Positions 17,499 through 26,864 of a stretch of DNA of 64,000 nt are shown here, piece after piece. The notes beneath the pieces are model-generated. The model had not been told where the DNA came from. It was given only the letters and a program-made list of their open reading frames with translations, and searched no databases. The translations under genes and the position numbers were made by a program. The stretch comes from Pseudomonas sp. 8O (lineage in GTDB: Bacteria; Pseudomonadota; Gammaproteobacteria; Pseudomonadales; Pseudomonadaceae), in NCBI RefSeq assembly GCF_902506495.1, contig NZ_LR733264.1, forward strand, positions 372,001 to 436,000, read 5' to 3'. The first letter of the stretch is position 1. Every line of letters starts with the position of its first letter.

Positions 17499-19211
17499 TT
17501 AGCAACAACCACCCCAATGCTTCTTCTTCGAGGTATGGCCGATGCCGGGATTGAAGGTGTTGGTCGGGTCGAGCTCGCGGTAGAACCCCGCCAGCGCCGG
17601 CTTGGCCACGTACAGATGGCCGACGTTGTGCTCGGCCGGATACTCGGCGCGGCGTTCGTCCAGCAGCTTCCACATGCGGTGCTCCATCTCGATCGGGTCG
17701 ACGCCCTTCTTGACGATGTAGTCCTGATGGAACACATGGCAGAAGAAGTGCCCGTAGTAGAGCTTGTGGATGATCTGCTCTTCCATCTCCTGCGGCAGCG
17801 TCTCGACCCAGTCGCGGTCGTTGCGGCGCAGGGCGATGTCCAGGGCGAGGATGTCCTCGACGCTACTGCGGTGTGACTCGCGGTAACGGATCGCCGCACC
17901 GGCAATGGCGAAGCGATGGAGGAAGGCCTTGCGGCCTTCCTCGGCGTCGCACTCGAAATAAGCGCCGCTGGCGCTGTTCGCGAAGTACTCGCTGAGGAAG
18001 CTGCGGGTCTGCTCCAGCGTGTCGTTGGACACCCGCACCAGCAGGTGATGCTCGTAGCGATCACGATATTCGCGCATGCGCGCCGGCAGGTGGCTGGGCA
18101 GCTGGTTCATCAGGACCTGGATCACCTTGTCGGTCACCCCGCGCAGGCCAAAGCGTTCGAAGAAGCCATCGACCCGGCTCTTCATCGCGAAGGCGGCCGG
18201 CACCTTGGATGTGCCGAAGGTGTCGATCACCAGGAAGGTGTCCTTGCCGTATTTTTCGCCGATGTCGAAGGCGGTGCGATGGATGTATTCCCCGGCAATA
18301 GGCAGGCGCGGCAGCCTGGCCAGCAGGTGACGGCGCACTTCGGTGAGGTCGTGCGGGTCGTTGCTGCCGATGTAGAACACCGTGCTCGGTTCCTTGGGGA
18401 AGGTATCCAGGCGCACGGCGAACAGGCACAGTTTGCCGGCCGAACCGGAGGCCTCGAACAGGCGCGACGGGTCGGCGTTGAAGCGCGCCGGAGTGTCGGC
18501 ATCGACATCGCGCACGTGTTCGCCATAGCGAGCGTCGGAGGCCTTGGCGGTTTCCTCGTTGTGTACCTGCTGCGGTGTGTAGTCGCCGCTCTGCAGGCGG
18601 GTGAGGATTTCCTCTGGATCGTTGCCCAGCTCGATCCCCAGGTGATTGACCAGCTCCAGCGAACCGTCATCTTTTACCTGCGCGTACAGCGCCAGCTCGG
18701 TGTAGGCCGGGCCGCGACGCACCAGGGCGCCGCCAGAGTTGTTGCAGACGCCGCCTAGCACCGAGGCGCCGATGCAGGACGAGCCAATCACCGAATGCGG
18801 TTCGCGATTCAGCGGCGCCAGCGCCTGTTCCAGGCGGTCGAGGGTGGCGCCGGGCAGGCACACCACCTGCTCGCCATCGTTGATCAGTTGTACGCCGGTG
18901 ATGCGCAGGGTGCTGATCAACACGATCTCGCGGTCGTAATCGGCACCGTCGGGGGTGGAGCCGCCGGTAAGCCCGGTATTGGCGGCCTGCATGATGACGA
19001 TGCGGTCGGCCGCTACGGCCGCCTGCAGGATGCGCCATTGCTCCAGCAAGGAGCCCGGGCGCACCACCGCCAGCACGTTGCCTTCACCCGTACGGTGGCC
19101 CTTGCGGAAACGCCGTGTGGCTTGTTCGTCGGTCAGCACGTGGCTGCTGCCGACGATCTGGCGCATCTGTGCCAGCAGAGCGTCACGGGTGATGGAGGCG
19201 GCAGCAGTCAT
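17499..19211 (-). CDS. dld: Quinone-dependent D-lactate dehydrogenase (E. coli Dld type)
   Basis: A 570-residue peripheral-membrane flavoenzyme that oxidises D-lactate to pyruvate and passes electrons to quinone. The FAD-binding domain (about 1-270) contains IMQAANTGLTGGSTP and SSCIGASVLGGVCNNSGGALV. The membrane-binding and cap region follow, and the C-terminus ends FNPGIGHTSKKKHWGGCC. Length matches E. coli Dld (571 residues). This is not the large iron-sulphur D-lactate oxidase that, as I recall, occupies this operon position in P. aeruginosa. The start lies 4 bp after the lldD stop, so lldP-lldD-dld form one operon giving uptake and oxidation of both lactate isomers. Confidence 0.94.
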   Translation of the reverse strand: MTAAASITRDALLAQMRQIVGSSHVLTDEQATRRFRKGHRTGEGNVLAVVRPGSLLEQWRILQAAVAADRIVIMQAANTGLTGGSTPDGADYDREIVLISTLRITGVQLINDGEQVVCLPGATLDRLEQALAPLNREPHSVIGSSCIGASVLGGVCNNSGGALVRRGPAYTELALYAQVKDDGSLELVNHLGIELGNDPEEILTRLQSGDYTPQQVHNEETAKASDARYGEHVRDVDADTPARFNADPSRLFEASGSAGKLCLFAVRLDTFPKEPSTVFYIGSNDPHDLTEVRRHLLARLPRLPIAGEYIHRTAFDIGEKYGKDTFLVIDTFGTSKVPAAFAMKSRVDGFFERFGLRGVTDKVIQVLMNQLPSHLPARMREYRDRYEHHLLVRVSNDTLEQTRSFLSEYFANSASGAYFECDAEEGRKAFLHRFAIAGAAIRYRESHRSSVEDILALDIALRRNDRDWVETLPQEMEEQIIHKLYYGHFFCHVFHQDYIVKKGVDPIEMEHRMWKLLDERRAEYPAEHNVGHLYVAKPALAGFYRELDPTNTFNPGIGHTSKKKHWGGCC

Positions 19212-19215
19212 TGGC

Positions 19216-20355
19216 TCAACGCTCCTTTACCAGCAGATCCGGAGTGATTTCGGCGATGGACTTGGCACCGGTCAGCACCATGGCCACGCGCATTTCCTTC
19301 TCGATCAGGTCGAGCAGGTTGCTCACACCGGCGCCACCGGCAGCGGCCAGGGCGTAGAGGAAGGCGCGGCCGAGCAGCACGGTGTCGGCGCCAAGGGCGA
19401 GCATGCGCACTACGTCGAGGCCGGTGCGGATGCCGGAGTCGGCGAGAATCTTCAGCTCGCCCTTGACCGCGTCGGCGATGGCCGGCAGGGCGCGGGCGCT
19501 GGACAGCACGCCGTCGAGCTGACGACCGCCGTGGTTGGAGACGATGATGCCGTCGGCGCCGAAGGTCACGGCATCTCGGGCGTCTTCGGGGTCGAGGATG
19601 CCCTTGATCACCATCGGGCCGTCCCAGAAGTCGCGGATCCATTCCAGGTCCTTCCAGGAAATCGACGGGTCGAAGTTGGCGCCCAGCCAGCCGATATAGT
19701 CGGCCAAGCCGGTCGGATTGCCGCGGTAGGCGGAGATGTTGCCCAGGTCATGCGGTTTGCCCATCAGGCCGACGTCCCAGGCCCATTGCGGGTGAGTCAT
19801 GGCCTGCAGCATGCGGCGCAGTGCAGCGTTCGGGCCACTCATGCCGGAGTGCGCGTCACGGTAGCGGGCGCCGGGCACGGGCATGTCGACGGTGAACACC
19901 AGTGTCGAGCAGCCGGCGGCCTTGGCGCGCTCCAGTGCGTTCTTCATGAAGCCGCGGTCTTTCAGCACGTAGAGCTGGAACCACATCGGCCGATCGATGG
20001 CCGGGGCCACTTCCTCGATCGGGCACACTGAAACGGTGGACAGGGTAAAGGGAATGCCCTTGGCCGCTGCTGCCTTGGCGGCCTGCACTTCACCACGACG
20101 AGCGAACATGCCGGTCAGGCCGACGGGTGCCAGGCCTACCGGCATCGACATCTTCTCACCGAACAGCTCGGTGGACAGGTCCAGCTCGGACATGTTCTTC
20201 AGCACGCGCTGGCGCAGTTCGATGTCCGACAGGTCGGCGACGTTACGGCGCAGGGTGTGCTCGGCGTAGGCGCCGCCATCGGCGTAATGGAACAGGAAGG
20301 GCGGCAGCCTGCGTTGAGCGGCAGCGCGATAGTCGGTCGAGGCAGAAATGATCAT
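19216..20355 (-). CDS. lldD: L-lactate dehydrogenase (FMN, quinone-linked)
   Basis: A 379-residue FMN-dependent alpha-hydroxyacid dehydrogenase that oxidises L-lactate to pyruvate at the inner membrane. The N-terminus [29 protein letters not shown] is typical. The active-site signature [10 protein letters not shown] supplies the catalytic histidine, and the FMN phosphate loop [21 protein letters not shown] follows. The start at 20355 has GGATGAG upstream; the frame extends back to 20427 without a better site. It lies 82 bp after lldP, with a perfect hairpin in that gap, and 4 bp before dld. Confidence 0.95.
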   Translation of the reverse strand: MIISASTDYRAAAQRRLPPFLFHYADGGAYAEHTLRRNVADLSDIELRQRVLKNMSELDLSTELFGEKMSMPVGLAPVGLTGMFARRGEVQAAKAAAAKGIPFTLSTVSVCPIEEVAPAIDRPMWFQLYVLKDRGFMKNALERAKAAGCSTLVFTVDMPVPGARYRDAHSGMSGPNAALRRMLQAMTHPQWAWDVGLMGKPHDLGNISAYRGNPTGLADYIGWLGANFDPSISWKDLEWIRDFWDGPMVIKGILDPEDARDAVTFGADGIIVSNHGGRQLDGVLSSARALPAIADAVKGELKILADSGIRTGLDVVRMLALGADTVLLGRAFLYALAAAGGAGVSNLLDLIEKEMRVAMVLTGAKSIAEITPDLLVKER

Positions 20356-20402
20356 GGGCTCATCCTGTTGCTGAAAAGGGGAAGCGTAGCCTGACGGCAA
20401 AT

Positions 20403-20421
20403 GCCCCGACGATGTCGGGGC
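20403..20421. other. Hairpin between lldP and lldD
   Basis: GCCCCGAC-GAT-GTCGGGGC is a perfect 8-bp stem with a 3-base loop. No T tract follows on the minus (coding) strand, so it is more likely an mRNA-stabilising or processing hairpin than a terminator. Confidence 0.6.
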
Positions 20422-20437
20422 GGGCACTAACAGTCGA

Positions 20438-22132
20438 TCAGCGGGTCATCAGCGGATCGCTGACACCCAGCACATAGATCGCGATCATCGCGATGATGCC
20501 GGTGAACAGCAGGTAGTACAGCGTCGGCCAGATGGTCTTGCGCAGGGTACTGCCTTCACGGCCGAGCAGGCCAACGGTGGCCGAAGCCGCTACCACGTTG
20601 TGGATCGCCACCATGTTGCCGGCGGCGGCGCCAACGGCCTGGACCGCGACGATCAGCGCGCTGGAGATACCCAGGCTGCTGGCCACGCCGAACTGGAACT
20701 GGCTGAACATCATGTTGCTGACGGTGTTGGAGCCGGCGATGAAGGCCCCCAGGGCACCGATGCTCGGGGCCAGCAGCGGATAGATGCCGCCAACACTGTC
20801 GGCCACCCAGCGCGCCATGAGGATCGGCATGCTGGCCAGCTCGGCGCCGTTGACGCCGGAGTTGATCAGGATACGCACCATCGGCACGGTGAACAGCAAC
20901 ACGAAGCCGGCGCTGAGCAATACGCTGGACGACTCTTTCACCGCCTTGCCCAGGTCACGTGCCTTCATGCCATGCAGGAAGAAGGTGGCCAGCACCACGG
21001 CAACCAGAATGCCGCCCGGCAGGTACAGCGGCTGGAAGTTGGCGCTGACGCCGGCTTCGCCCATCAGGTCCGGGAAATTCACCACTACCGCTTTCAGCGC
21101 GTTGCCCACTTCCGGGAATACACGGCTGATAACCAGCAGGGCGCCGACCAGCACATAGGGTAGCCAGGCGCGCAGTGCGCTCATCGGTTTGGCGGTCAGT
21201 TCGTCCAGTTTCATCTCGACGGTGCCCAGCCACTCGCTCGGCCATTTGTCCGCCGGGGCGAAGTCCCAGGTCTTCTTCGGCACCAGGAAGCCAAAGCGTG
21301 CGGCGCTGGTGACGATGGCCAGGCCGATCAGGCCGCCCAGCAGCGACGGAAATTCCGGGCCGAGGAAGACGCCGGTGAATACATACGGTACGACGAAGGC
21401 CAGCCCGGCGAAAATCGCGAACGGCATGACCTCCAGGCCAGCTTTCCAGCTTTTCTCCTGACCGAAGAAGCGCGTCAGCATCATCGCCATGATGACCGGC
21501 ATGACTACGCCAACGGTGGCATGGATGATCGCCACTTCACTGGTGATCAACTGCAGGAACTGCGCCCAGGACGAACCCTGCTCGACCAGCTGTGCACCGA
21601 TGGTGGCGGTATCCAGGCCGGTATTGAGGCCGACGATGATCGGTGTACCGACGGCGCCGAAGGATACCGGCGTGCTTTGTACCAGCATGCCCATCAGCAC
21701 GGCTGCCATCGCCGGGAAACCGATGGCCACCAGCAGCGGTGCAGCGATGGCGGCTGGCGTACCGAAGCCCGATGCGCCCTCGATGAAGCAACCGAACAGC
21801 CAGGCGATGATGATCGCCTGGATGCGCCGGTCAGGGCTGATGGTGGTGAAGCCGGCACGAATGGCGGTGATGCCACCGGAGTGCTTGAGGGTGTTCAGCA
21901 GCAGGATGGCGCCGAAAATGATCCACAGCAGGCCGAGGGTGATCAGCAAGCCTTGCAGGGTGGAGGCCAGGACGCGGTTGAAGGTCATGTCCCAGGCGAA
22001 CAGGCCGACAGCGGCAGTCACCAGGTAGACCAGCGGCATGGCGTGTTTGGCCGGCCAGCGCAGACCGATCAGCAGAACGGCAGCGAGCAGAATCGGCGAG
22101 AACGCCAGCAGGGCGAGAATTCCGTTGGACAT
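20438..22132 (-). CDS. lldP: L-lactate permease
   Basis: A 564-residue inner-membrane lactate/proton symporter of the LctP family. The sequence is a run of a dozen or more hydrophobic segments from [24 protein letters not shown] to the C-terminal [16 protein letters not shown]. Family motifs include the glycine/proline-rich [16 protein letters not shown] and [13 protein letters not shown]. Length is usual. It is the first gene of lldP-lldD-dld on the minus strand. The promoter region of about 295 bp before divergent lldR contains a perfect LldR-type palindrome 120 bases ahead of this start. Confidence 0.95.
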   Translation of the reverse strand: MSNGILALLAFSPILLAAVLLIGLRWPAKHAMPLVYLVTAAVGLFAWDMTFNRVLASTLQGLLITLGLLWIIFGAILLLNTLKHSGGITAIRAGFTTISPDRRIQAIIIAWLFGCFIEGASGFGTPAAIAAPLLVAIGFPAMAAVLMGMLVQSTPVSFGAVGTPIIVGLNTGLDTATIGAQLVEQGSSWAQFLQLITSEVAIIHATVGVVMPVIMAMMLTRFFGQEKSWKAGLEVMPFAIFAGLAFVVPYVFTGVFLGPEFPSLLGGLIGLAIVTSAARFGFLVPKKTWDFAPADKWPSEWLGTVEMKLDELTAKPMSALRAWLPYVLVGALLVISRVFPEVGNALKAVVVNFPDLMGEAGVSANFQPLYLPGGILVAVVLATFFLHGMKARDLGKAVKESSSVLLSAGFVLLFTVPMVRILINSGVNGAELASMPILMARWVADSVGGIYPLLAPSIGALGAFIAGSNTVSNMMFSQFQFGVASSLGISSALIVAVQAVGAAAGNMVAIHNVVAASATVGLLGREGSTLRKTIWPTLYYLLFTGIIAMIAIYVLGVSDPLMTR

Positions 22133-22251
22133 TGAGTCTTACTCCACACGAACGCGCAGCTGGCGCGGCAGGGATGAGGCGTGATCGAACAGGCTTGCAG
22201 CGCGTAGGGCTGTCATGGCATGACCTCGATGGTTTGTTGTTCTTGTTGGTT

Positions 22252-22270
22252 AAATTGGTAATACCAATTT
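22252..22270. promoter_or_regulatory. LldR operator (19-base perfect palindrome)
   Basis: AAATTGGTA-A-TACCAATTT is perfectly symmetrical about one central base. It matches the ATTGGTnnnACCAAT site class bound by FadR-subgroup GntR regulators such as LldR and PdhR. It lies in the lldP-lldR gap and so can control both directions. Confidence 0.85.
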
Positions 22271-22427
22271 ACAAAACAGCGGGCTCAGGTTAAAAGTTGC
22301 TCAATGGACTGTCAAATCGGGAGGCTAAGACTTTGGTCGTAGTGTGCTTGCTTGTTCAGCGAAGAAGGGCGCTATAGGCTTGCCCTGTCGGGCCTTCAGC
22401 CTGGTCAAACCAATGGAGATGTGGGTG

Positions 22428-23201
22428 ATGGAAGTAGGTCAGGTGCGGCAGCGTCGTCTCTCCGATGACATCGTCGCGCAACTGGAAACCATGATTCTCG
22501 AGGGCACCTTGCGTGCCGGTGAGAGACTGCCTGCAGAGCGTGCGCTGGCCGAGCAGTTCGGTGTGTCTCGTCCGTCCCTGCGTGAAGCGATCCAGAAACT
22601 GGTGGCCAAGGGGCTGCTGGTCAGTCGTCAGGGTGGCGGTAACTATGTCGCCGAATCACTCGGCTCGACCTTCAGTGACCCGCTGTTGCAACTGCTGGAG
22701 CACAAGGAAGACGCTCAGCGCGACCTGCTGGAATTTCGTCACACGCTGGAAGGCTCTTGCGCCTACTACGCGGCCAGGCGTGCCACCGATATCGACCGCC
22801 AGCGTCTAACCGAAGCGTTCGAAGCCTTGCAGGATTGCTACGCGCGAGTTGGCAAGGTGACTCGCGCCGAAGAGGGCGCTGCCGATGCGCGTTTTCACCT
22901 GGCGATCGCCGAGGCCAGCCACAACGCCGTTCTGCTGCACACCATTCGTGGCTTGTTCGACCTGCTCAAGCGCAACGTGGTGACCAACATCGGCGGCATG
23001 TATGCCCAGCGCGAAGAGACCCGCGACATGCTGATCGGGCAGCATCGCGCGCTGTACAAGGCGATCATCGAAGGTCGCGCGGAAGACGCCCGCGAGCTCT
23101 CCAATCAGCACATCGACTATGTGCAGGAAGTGCTCTCGGAAGTGCAATTGGAGGCGCGGCGGGTGGAACGGGCGCAGCGGCGCGGGGCTGTCAGGCCGTA
23201 G
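22428..23201 (+). CDS. lldR: LldR, GntR/FadR-family lactate regulator
   Basis: A 257-residue transcription factor. The N-terminal winged helix-turn-helix contains LRAGERLPAERALAEQFGVSRPSLREAI, the GntR signature. The C-terminal all-helical FCD ligand domain (about 90-240) contains FRHTLEGSCAYYAARRAT and DARFHLAIAEASHN, whose Asp/His residues usually bind a metal that holds a carboxylate ligand. It probably represses lldP-lldD-dld until lactate binds. Of several in-frame starts (22413, 22419, 22428), the last has GGAG at 8 bases; the true start could be five residues earlier. It is transcribed divergently from lldP over the shared operator. Confidence 0.9.
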   Translation: MEVGQVRQRRLSDDIVAQLETMILEGTLRAGERLPAERALAEQFGVSRPSLREAIQKLVAKGLLVSRQGGGNYVAESLGSTFSDPLLQLLEHKEDAQRDLLEFRHTLEGSCAYYAARRATDIDRQRLTEAFEALQDCYARVGKVTRAEEGAADARFHLAIAEASHNAVLLHTIRGLFDLLKRNVVTNIGGMYAQREETRDMLIGQHRALYKAIIEGRAEDARELSNQHIDYVQEVLSEVQLEARRVERAQRRGAVRP

Positions 23202-23267
23202 GTACGCCCTGCGCACGGCTGCTGGCCCTCGTTGCGCTAATCCGGTTATGACTCGAAGGGAGATTTT

Positions 23268-23329
23268 GGTGCGCATGGCGCACCCTCAGGGATGTTGCGG
23301 CCGAGGCCGCAGGGTGCGCCGCGCGCACC
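23268..23329. repeat. Two copies of a 17-base palindromic repeat
   Basis: GGTGCGC-ATG-GCGCACC (23268-23284) and GGTGCGC-CGC-GCGCACC (23313-23329) both have perfect 7-bp arms. They flank a GC hairpin (TGCGGCCGAGGCCGCA) between the converging lldR and smpB genes. Related copies occur near 8.92 kb and 1.87 kb. Confidence 0.6.
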
Positions 23330-23408
23330 GCACCGGCGGCGGCCTGCCTGCGTTCCGCTTCGCCCTACGTCTTGAGCTTTTCTTAAGGCTTGAAGCTTGC
23401 AGCTGCTC

Positions 23409-23891
23409 TTAGTCGTCCTTGCCCTTGCTGCGCATCGCGCGCTGAACCTCGCGGTCGGCGTCACGTTCCTTCTCGGTGTGGCGCTTGTCGAAGTCCTTCT
23501 TGCCCTTGGCCAGGGCAATCTCGCATTTGACCAGATGCTGCTTCCAGTACAGCGACAGCGCCACGGCGGTGTAGCCCTTCTGCTGCACGGAGCCGAACAG
23601 CTTTTCCAGCTCGCGTTTGTTCAACAGCAGCTTGCGCGTGCGGGTCGGGTCGGCGATGACATGGGTGCTGGCAGTTTTCAGTGGCGTGATGTGGCAGCCC
23701 ATCAACCAGGCCTCATCGTCCTTGAGTAGCACGTAGCTGTCGACCAGCTGTGCCTTGCCGGCACGCAGGCTCTTCACTTCCCAGCCGGACAGCACCAGGC
23801 CGGCCTCGAACTTGTGTTCGATGAAATAGTCATGCAGCGCCTTTTTGTTCAGCGCGATGGTGCCTTGAGGATGTTTCTTTTGCTTAGCCAT
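23409..23891 (-). CDS. smpB: SsrA-binding protein SmpB
   Basis: A 160-residue partner of tmRNA, required for trans-translation of stalled ribosomes. It begins [43 protein letters not shown], with the OB-fold tmRNA-binding residues. The C-terminal tail is basic ([30 protein letters not shown]), as required for decoding-centre contact. The start is ATG at 23891; the frame is open for 51 more codons upstream but the family starts here. No ssrA gene is in this window. The gene is divergent from a sodium symporter gene, where P. aeruginosa, as I recall, has ratA directly. Confidence 0.96.
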   Translation of the reverse strand: MAKQKKHPQGTIALNKKALHDYFIEHKFEAGLVLSGWEVKSLRAGKAQLVDSYVLLKDDEAWLMGCHITPLKTASTHVIADPTRTRKLLLNKRELEKLFGSVQQKGYTAVALSLYWKQHLVKCEIALAKGKKDFDKRHTEKERDADREVQRAMRSKGKDD

Positions 23892-24030
23892 AGGGCGCGC
23901 ATTATAGGGAGTCGTCCGCGCCTGCGCTATGGGGCTCTCCTGGCCGGTTGCCGGCTTACGCTTGAGCCTGCCGGGTGAATCTCCGACAATGCGCGATCTT
24001 TTTTTCCCGCAGTATGGGGTCTTGGCCGCA

Positions 24031-25434
24031 ATGGCGAGCGACAACGTTTCGATTCATGGTGCCTGGGCCAGTCGCTGGGTGTTCATTCTGGCAGCGACCG
24101 GTTCGGCGGTCGGTCTCGGCAATATCTGGAAATTCCCCTACATGACCGGGGTCTACGGCGGCGGTGCGTTCGTCGTCATGTACCTGTTCTGCATCGCCCT
24201 GGTGGGTGTGCCGATCATGCTGGCGGAAACCCTGATCGGTCGCCGTGGCCGGCAGAGCCCGGTCAATGCGATGAAGAGTCTGGCGATCGAAGCCGGAGCC
24301 TCGAAGCACTGGTCGCTGGCTGCGCTGATGGGGATGGTCGCCGCGCTACTGATTCTGTCGTTCTACAGCGTGGTCGCCGGTTGGTCGCTGGATTACATCA
24401 TCGGCATGGGCCGTGGCGACTTCACCGGCATCAGCGCCGATGGGGCTGGTGCGGCGTTCGGCGGTCTGACTTCCGATCCGTGGCGGCTGACCCTGTGGCA
24501 TAGCCTGTTCATGCTGATCACCGCGTTCGTCATCGCCAAGGGGGTGGTGGCGGGTCTGGAGCGCAGCTTGCGTATCATGATGCCGCTACTGTTCGTGCTG
24601 TTGCTGGTGCTGTTGGGCTACAGCTTTACCACCGGGCATTTCCGCGAAGGTTTCGACTTCCTCTTCCATTTCGACCCGAGCAAGGTGCAGGACGGCATTC
24701 TGGCTGCCATGGGTCATGCCTTCTTCACTTTGAGCGTGGGTGTGGGTTCGATCATGGTCTATGGCGCTTACATGCCGAAGAAGGCTTCGATAGGCGCTAC
24801 GGTGCTGACCGTCGGCGTGCTCGATACCCTGGTGGCGCTGACTGCGGGTCTGGCGCTGTTCCCCATCGTCTTTGCCGCCGGCCTGGAGCCGGGTGGTGGG
24901 CCGGGGCTGATGTTCGTCACCCTGCCGATTGCCTTCGGCAATATCGCTTTCGGTCAGGTGATGGGGTTGATCTTCTTCGTACTGGTGGCTGTTGCAGCAT
25001 GGAGTTCGTCGATCTCCATGCTGGAGCCGGCCGTAGCCTACTTCGTCGAGAAAACCGGGCGTAGCCGCGCGCAGGTAACCGCCGTGCTGGCGCTGCTGTG
25101 CTGGCTGGTGGGGATGGGCACGGTGCTGTCGTTCAATCTTTGGGCCGAGGCCAAGTTCTTCGTCTTCGCCGAGGACGGTTTCCATCTGTTGCAGTGGGGC
25201 GCTGAGGGCGGCAAGACGTTCTTCGACAGCATCGATTACCTCACCAGCCGTATCCTGCTGCCGCTGGGCGGGCTGTCTTTCGCCATGTTCGCCGGTTGGG
25301 TGCTGAGCCGTGATGCTGTGCGTGAAGAGTTGTCCATCAGAAGCCCGCTGCTGTTCAATCTGGCCCTCTGGCTGATTCGCGTCGTGGCGCCAATCGGCGT
25401 GCTGATCGTTTTCATCGCGGAGCTGAGCAAGTAA
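24031..25434 (+). CDS. Sodium-dependent transporter of the SNF/NSS family
   Basis: A 467-residue LeuT-fold symporter with about eleven or twelve membrane segments. The first-helix signature [26 protein letters not shown] contains the unwound sodium/substrate site, and the sixth-helix region reads [22 protein letters not shown]. Family members move amino acids or small amines with sodium; the substrate cannot be told. The start at ATG 24031 fits the usual short N-terminus; the upstream site (GGGG at 10 bases) is weak, and ATG 23989 is possible. The stop codon is immediately followed by the ratA start (TAAATG), so the three genes transporter-ratA-rnfH look like one operon. The position between smpB and ratA is unusual. 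Confidence 0.9.
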   Translation: MASDNVSIHGAWASRWVFILAATGSAVGLGNIWKFPYMTGVYGGGAFVVMYLFCIALVGVPIMLAETLIGRRGRQSPVNAMKSLAIEAGASKHWSLAALMGMVAALLILSFYSVVAGWSLDYIIGMGRGDFTGISADGAGAAFGGLTSDPWRLTLWHSLFMLITAFVIAKGVVAGLERSLRIMMPLLFVLLLVLLGYSFTTGHFREGFDFLFHFDPSKVQDGILAAMGHAFFTLSVGVGSIMVYGAYMPKKASIGATVLTVGVLDTLVALTAGLALFPIVFAAGLEPGGGPGLMFVTLPIAFGNIAFGQVMGLIFFVLVAVAAWSSSISMLEPAVAYFVEKTGRSRAQVTAVLALLCWLVGMGTVLSFNLWAEAKFFVFAEDGFHLLQWGAEGGKTFFDSIDYLTSRILLPLGGLSFAMFAGWVLSRDAVREELSIRSPLLFNLALWLIRVVAPIGVLIVFIAELSK

Positions 25435-25869
25435 ATGGCTACTCGAATCCAGCGTTCGGCGTTGCTGCCGTACCCGGCTCAGGCACTGTTCGATCTCGTC
25501 AACGATGTGGCCGGTTACCCGCAATTTCTGCCCTGGTGCAGCGCCAGTGAGGTATTGGAGGTCAGCGAGACGCACATGCTGGCCAGCCTCGAAGTGGCCA
25601 AGGGTGGCATCGGCCAGCGCTTCGTCACGCGTAATGTCCTGCAGCCTGGGCAGCGTATCGAGATGAACCTGCAGGAAGGGCCTTTCACCAGCCTGCATGG
25701 CGTCTGGGAATTCAAGGCGTTGGGTGACAAGGCCTGCAAGATCAGTCTGGACCTGACCTTCGACTATGCCGGGCCACTGGTGCGTGCCACGCTGGGCCCG
25801 TTGTTCAATCAGGCGGCCAATACCATGGTCGATGCCTTCTGCCAGCGAGCCAAACAGCTGTATGGATAA
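25435..25869 (+). CDS. ratA: RatA / Coq10-like START-domain protein
   Basis: A 144-residue SRPBCC (START-like) protein. The sequence RSALLPYPAQALFDLVNDVAGYPQFLPWCSASEVLE is the family hallmark, and NQAANTMVDAFCQRAKQLYG forms the C-terminal helix. E. coli RatA has been reported to block 70S assembly; related Coq10 proteins bind ubiquinone, so a role in respiratory quinone handling is an alternative. The start codon directly abuts the upstream transporter stop, and the last 8 bases overlap the rnfH start, which implies tight translational coupling. Confidence 0.92.
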   Translation: MATRIQRSALLPYPAQALFDLVNDVAGYPQFLPWCSASEVLEVSETHMLASLEVAKGGIGQRFVTRNVLQPGQRIEMNLQEGPFTSLHGVWEFKALGDKACKISLDLTFDYAGPLVRATLGPLFNQAANTMVDAFCQRAKQLYG

Positions 25870-26182
25870 GCCCAGTATCGCCATCGAAGTGGTCTATGCC
25901 CTTGCCGAACGGCAGAAGCTCCTGCGTCTGTCCGTACCGGCAGGCACCACTGTACGCGAGGCCGCGCTGCGTTCTGGTATGCAGCAGTTCTTTCCGGAGC
26001 TGGATCTGAGCCAGGCGCCACTGGGTATTTTTGGCAAGGCGGTAGGCAAGCCGGAAGAGCGAGTGCTGGAGGAAGGGGAGCGAGTCGAGATCTATCGGCC
26101 GTTGATCGCCGACCCGAAGGAGGTACGCAAGCAGCGTGCGGCCAAAGCCAAGGCCAGGGAAGAAGGCGAAGAGTCGAACTGA
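25862..26182 (+). CDS. RnfH-family ubiquitin-like protein (RatB)
   Basis: A 106-residue protein with a beta-grasp (ubiquitin-like) fold: IAIEVVYALAERQKLLRLSVPAGTTVREAALRSG, then LGIFGKAVGKPEERVLEEGERVEIYRPL. The tail is basic and charged (KEVRKQRAAKAKAREEGEE). The start at ATG 25862 overlaps the ratA stop by 8 bases and has the family N-terminus; an upstream frame to 25766 is only ratA overlap. Its function is not established; it is the usual partner of ratA. A bidirectional terminator separates it from the convergent bamE. Confidence 0.9.
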   Translation: MDKPSIAIEVVYALAERQKLLRLSVPAGTTVREAALRSGMQQFFPELDLSQAPLGIFGKAVGKPEERVLEEGERVEIYRPLIADPKEVRKQRAAKAKAREEGEESN

Positions 26183-26210
26183 CCCAGCAGGTCGTAAGGC
26201 GGTAGATATG

Positions 26211-26239
26211 AAAAAGCCCAGATTCGCTCCGGGCTTTTT
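26211..26239. terminator. Bidirectional intrinsic terminator between rnfH and bamE
   Basis: AAAAAGCCC (26211-26219) pairs with GGGCTTTTT (26231-26239). T tracts occur on both strands, serving both converging genes. Confidence 0.88.
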
Positions 26240-26251
26240 CGTGTCCGCGTG

Positions 26252-26770
26252 TTACTGCGGATCGGTGTCCAGCGGCTCGGGAATCGGGACCGGAACGGTT
26301 TCGACCTGATCCACCTCACGCTGAATCTGCTCCAGCAAAGAGCCTGGCGCCGGCGGGGTTTCGTCCTGTGGTTTGGCTTGCGGCTGCGCACTGCTGGTGT
26401 CGCTGCCTTCGCCCATGATGGCCTGGTCACGGCTGACGCCGGGCATGAAGTCGCCGGCCAGACCGACCAGTTGGTCGCTGCCGTCGAATACCAGACTGAC
26501 GCGTTCCTGCAGGCGCTGACCACCGCCAGGCTGGAGGCTGTACAGATAATCCCAGCGATCGGCATGGAAGGTGTCGGTGATCAACGGGTTGCCCATGATA
26601 AACCGCACTTGGCGTCGGGTCATTCCCGGGCGCAGCTGGTCTATCATGTCCTGTGTCACGACATTGCCCTGTTGAATGTCGATCTTGTAAACCCCGGGGA
26701 ATGAACAACCGGCGAGTGCGAAGAGCCCGGTCAGCGACAGGCTGGTCAGCAAGAGCTTGGTTTTTTGCAT
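26252..26770 (-). CDS. bamE: Outer-membrane assembly lipoprotein BamE (OmlA)
   Basis: A 172-residue lipoprotein subunit of the BAM complex that inserts beta-barrels into the outer membrane. The signal peptide ends in the lipobox ALAGC. The SmpA/OmlA domain follows: [42 protein letters not shown] and DRWDYLY, with the beta segment VSLVFDG. A proline/glutamine-rich C-terminal extension of about 60 residues goes beyond E. coli BamE (113 residues) and is usual in Pseudomonas OmlA. It is divergent from fur across 94 bp, an arrangement known in Pseudomonas. Confidence 0.94.
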   Translation of the reverse strand: MQKTKLLLTSLSLTGLFALAGCSFPGVYKIDIQQGNVVTQDMIDQLRPGMTRRQVRFIMGNPLITDTFHADRWDYLYSLQPGGGQRLQERVSLVFDGSDQLVGLAGDFMPGVSRDQAIMGEGSDTSSAQPQAKPQDETPPAPGSLLEQIQREVDQVETVPVPIPEPLDTDPQ

Positions 26771-26864
26771 CGGAGGGTGACTTCCACTATCTTGGGCAAC
26801 TTGAACCCCGGATCATACCCGTATTGAAGGGTGCTGCGAAGCAGCATCCATGAGAAAGCAGACC

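Noticed and set aside
26771..26864. Fur box in the bamE-fur gap
   Set aside because: No convincing match to the GATAATGATAATCATTATC consensus was seen by eye.
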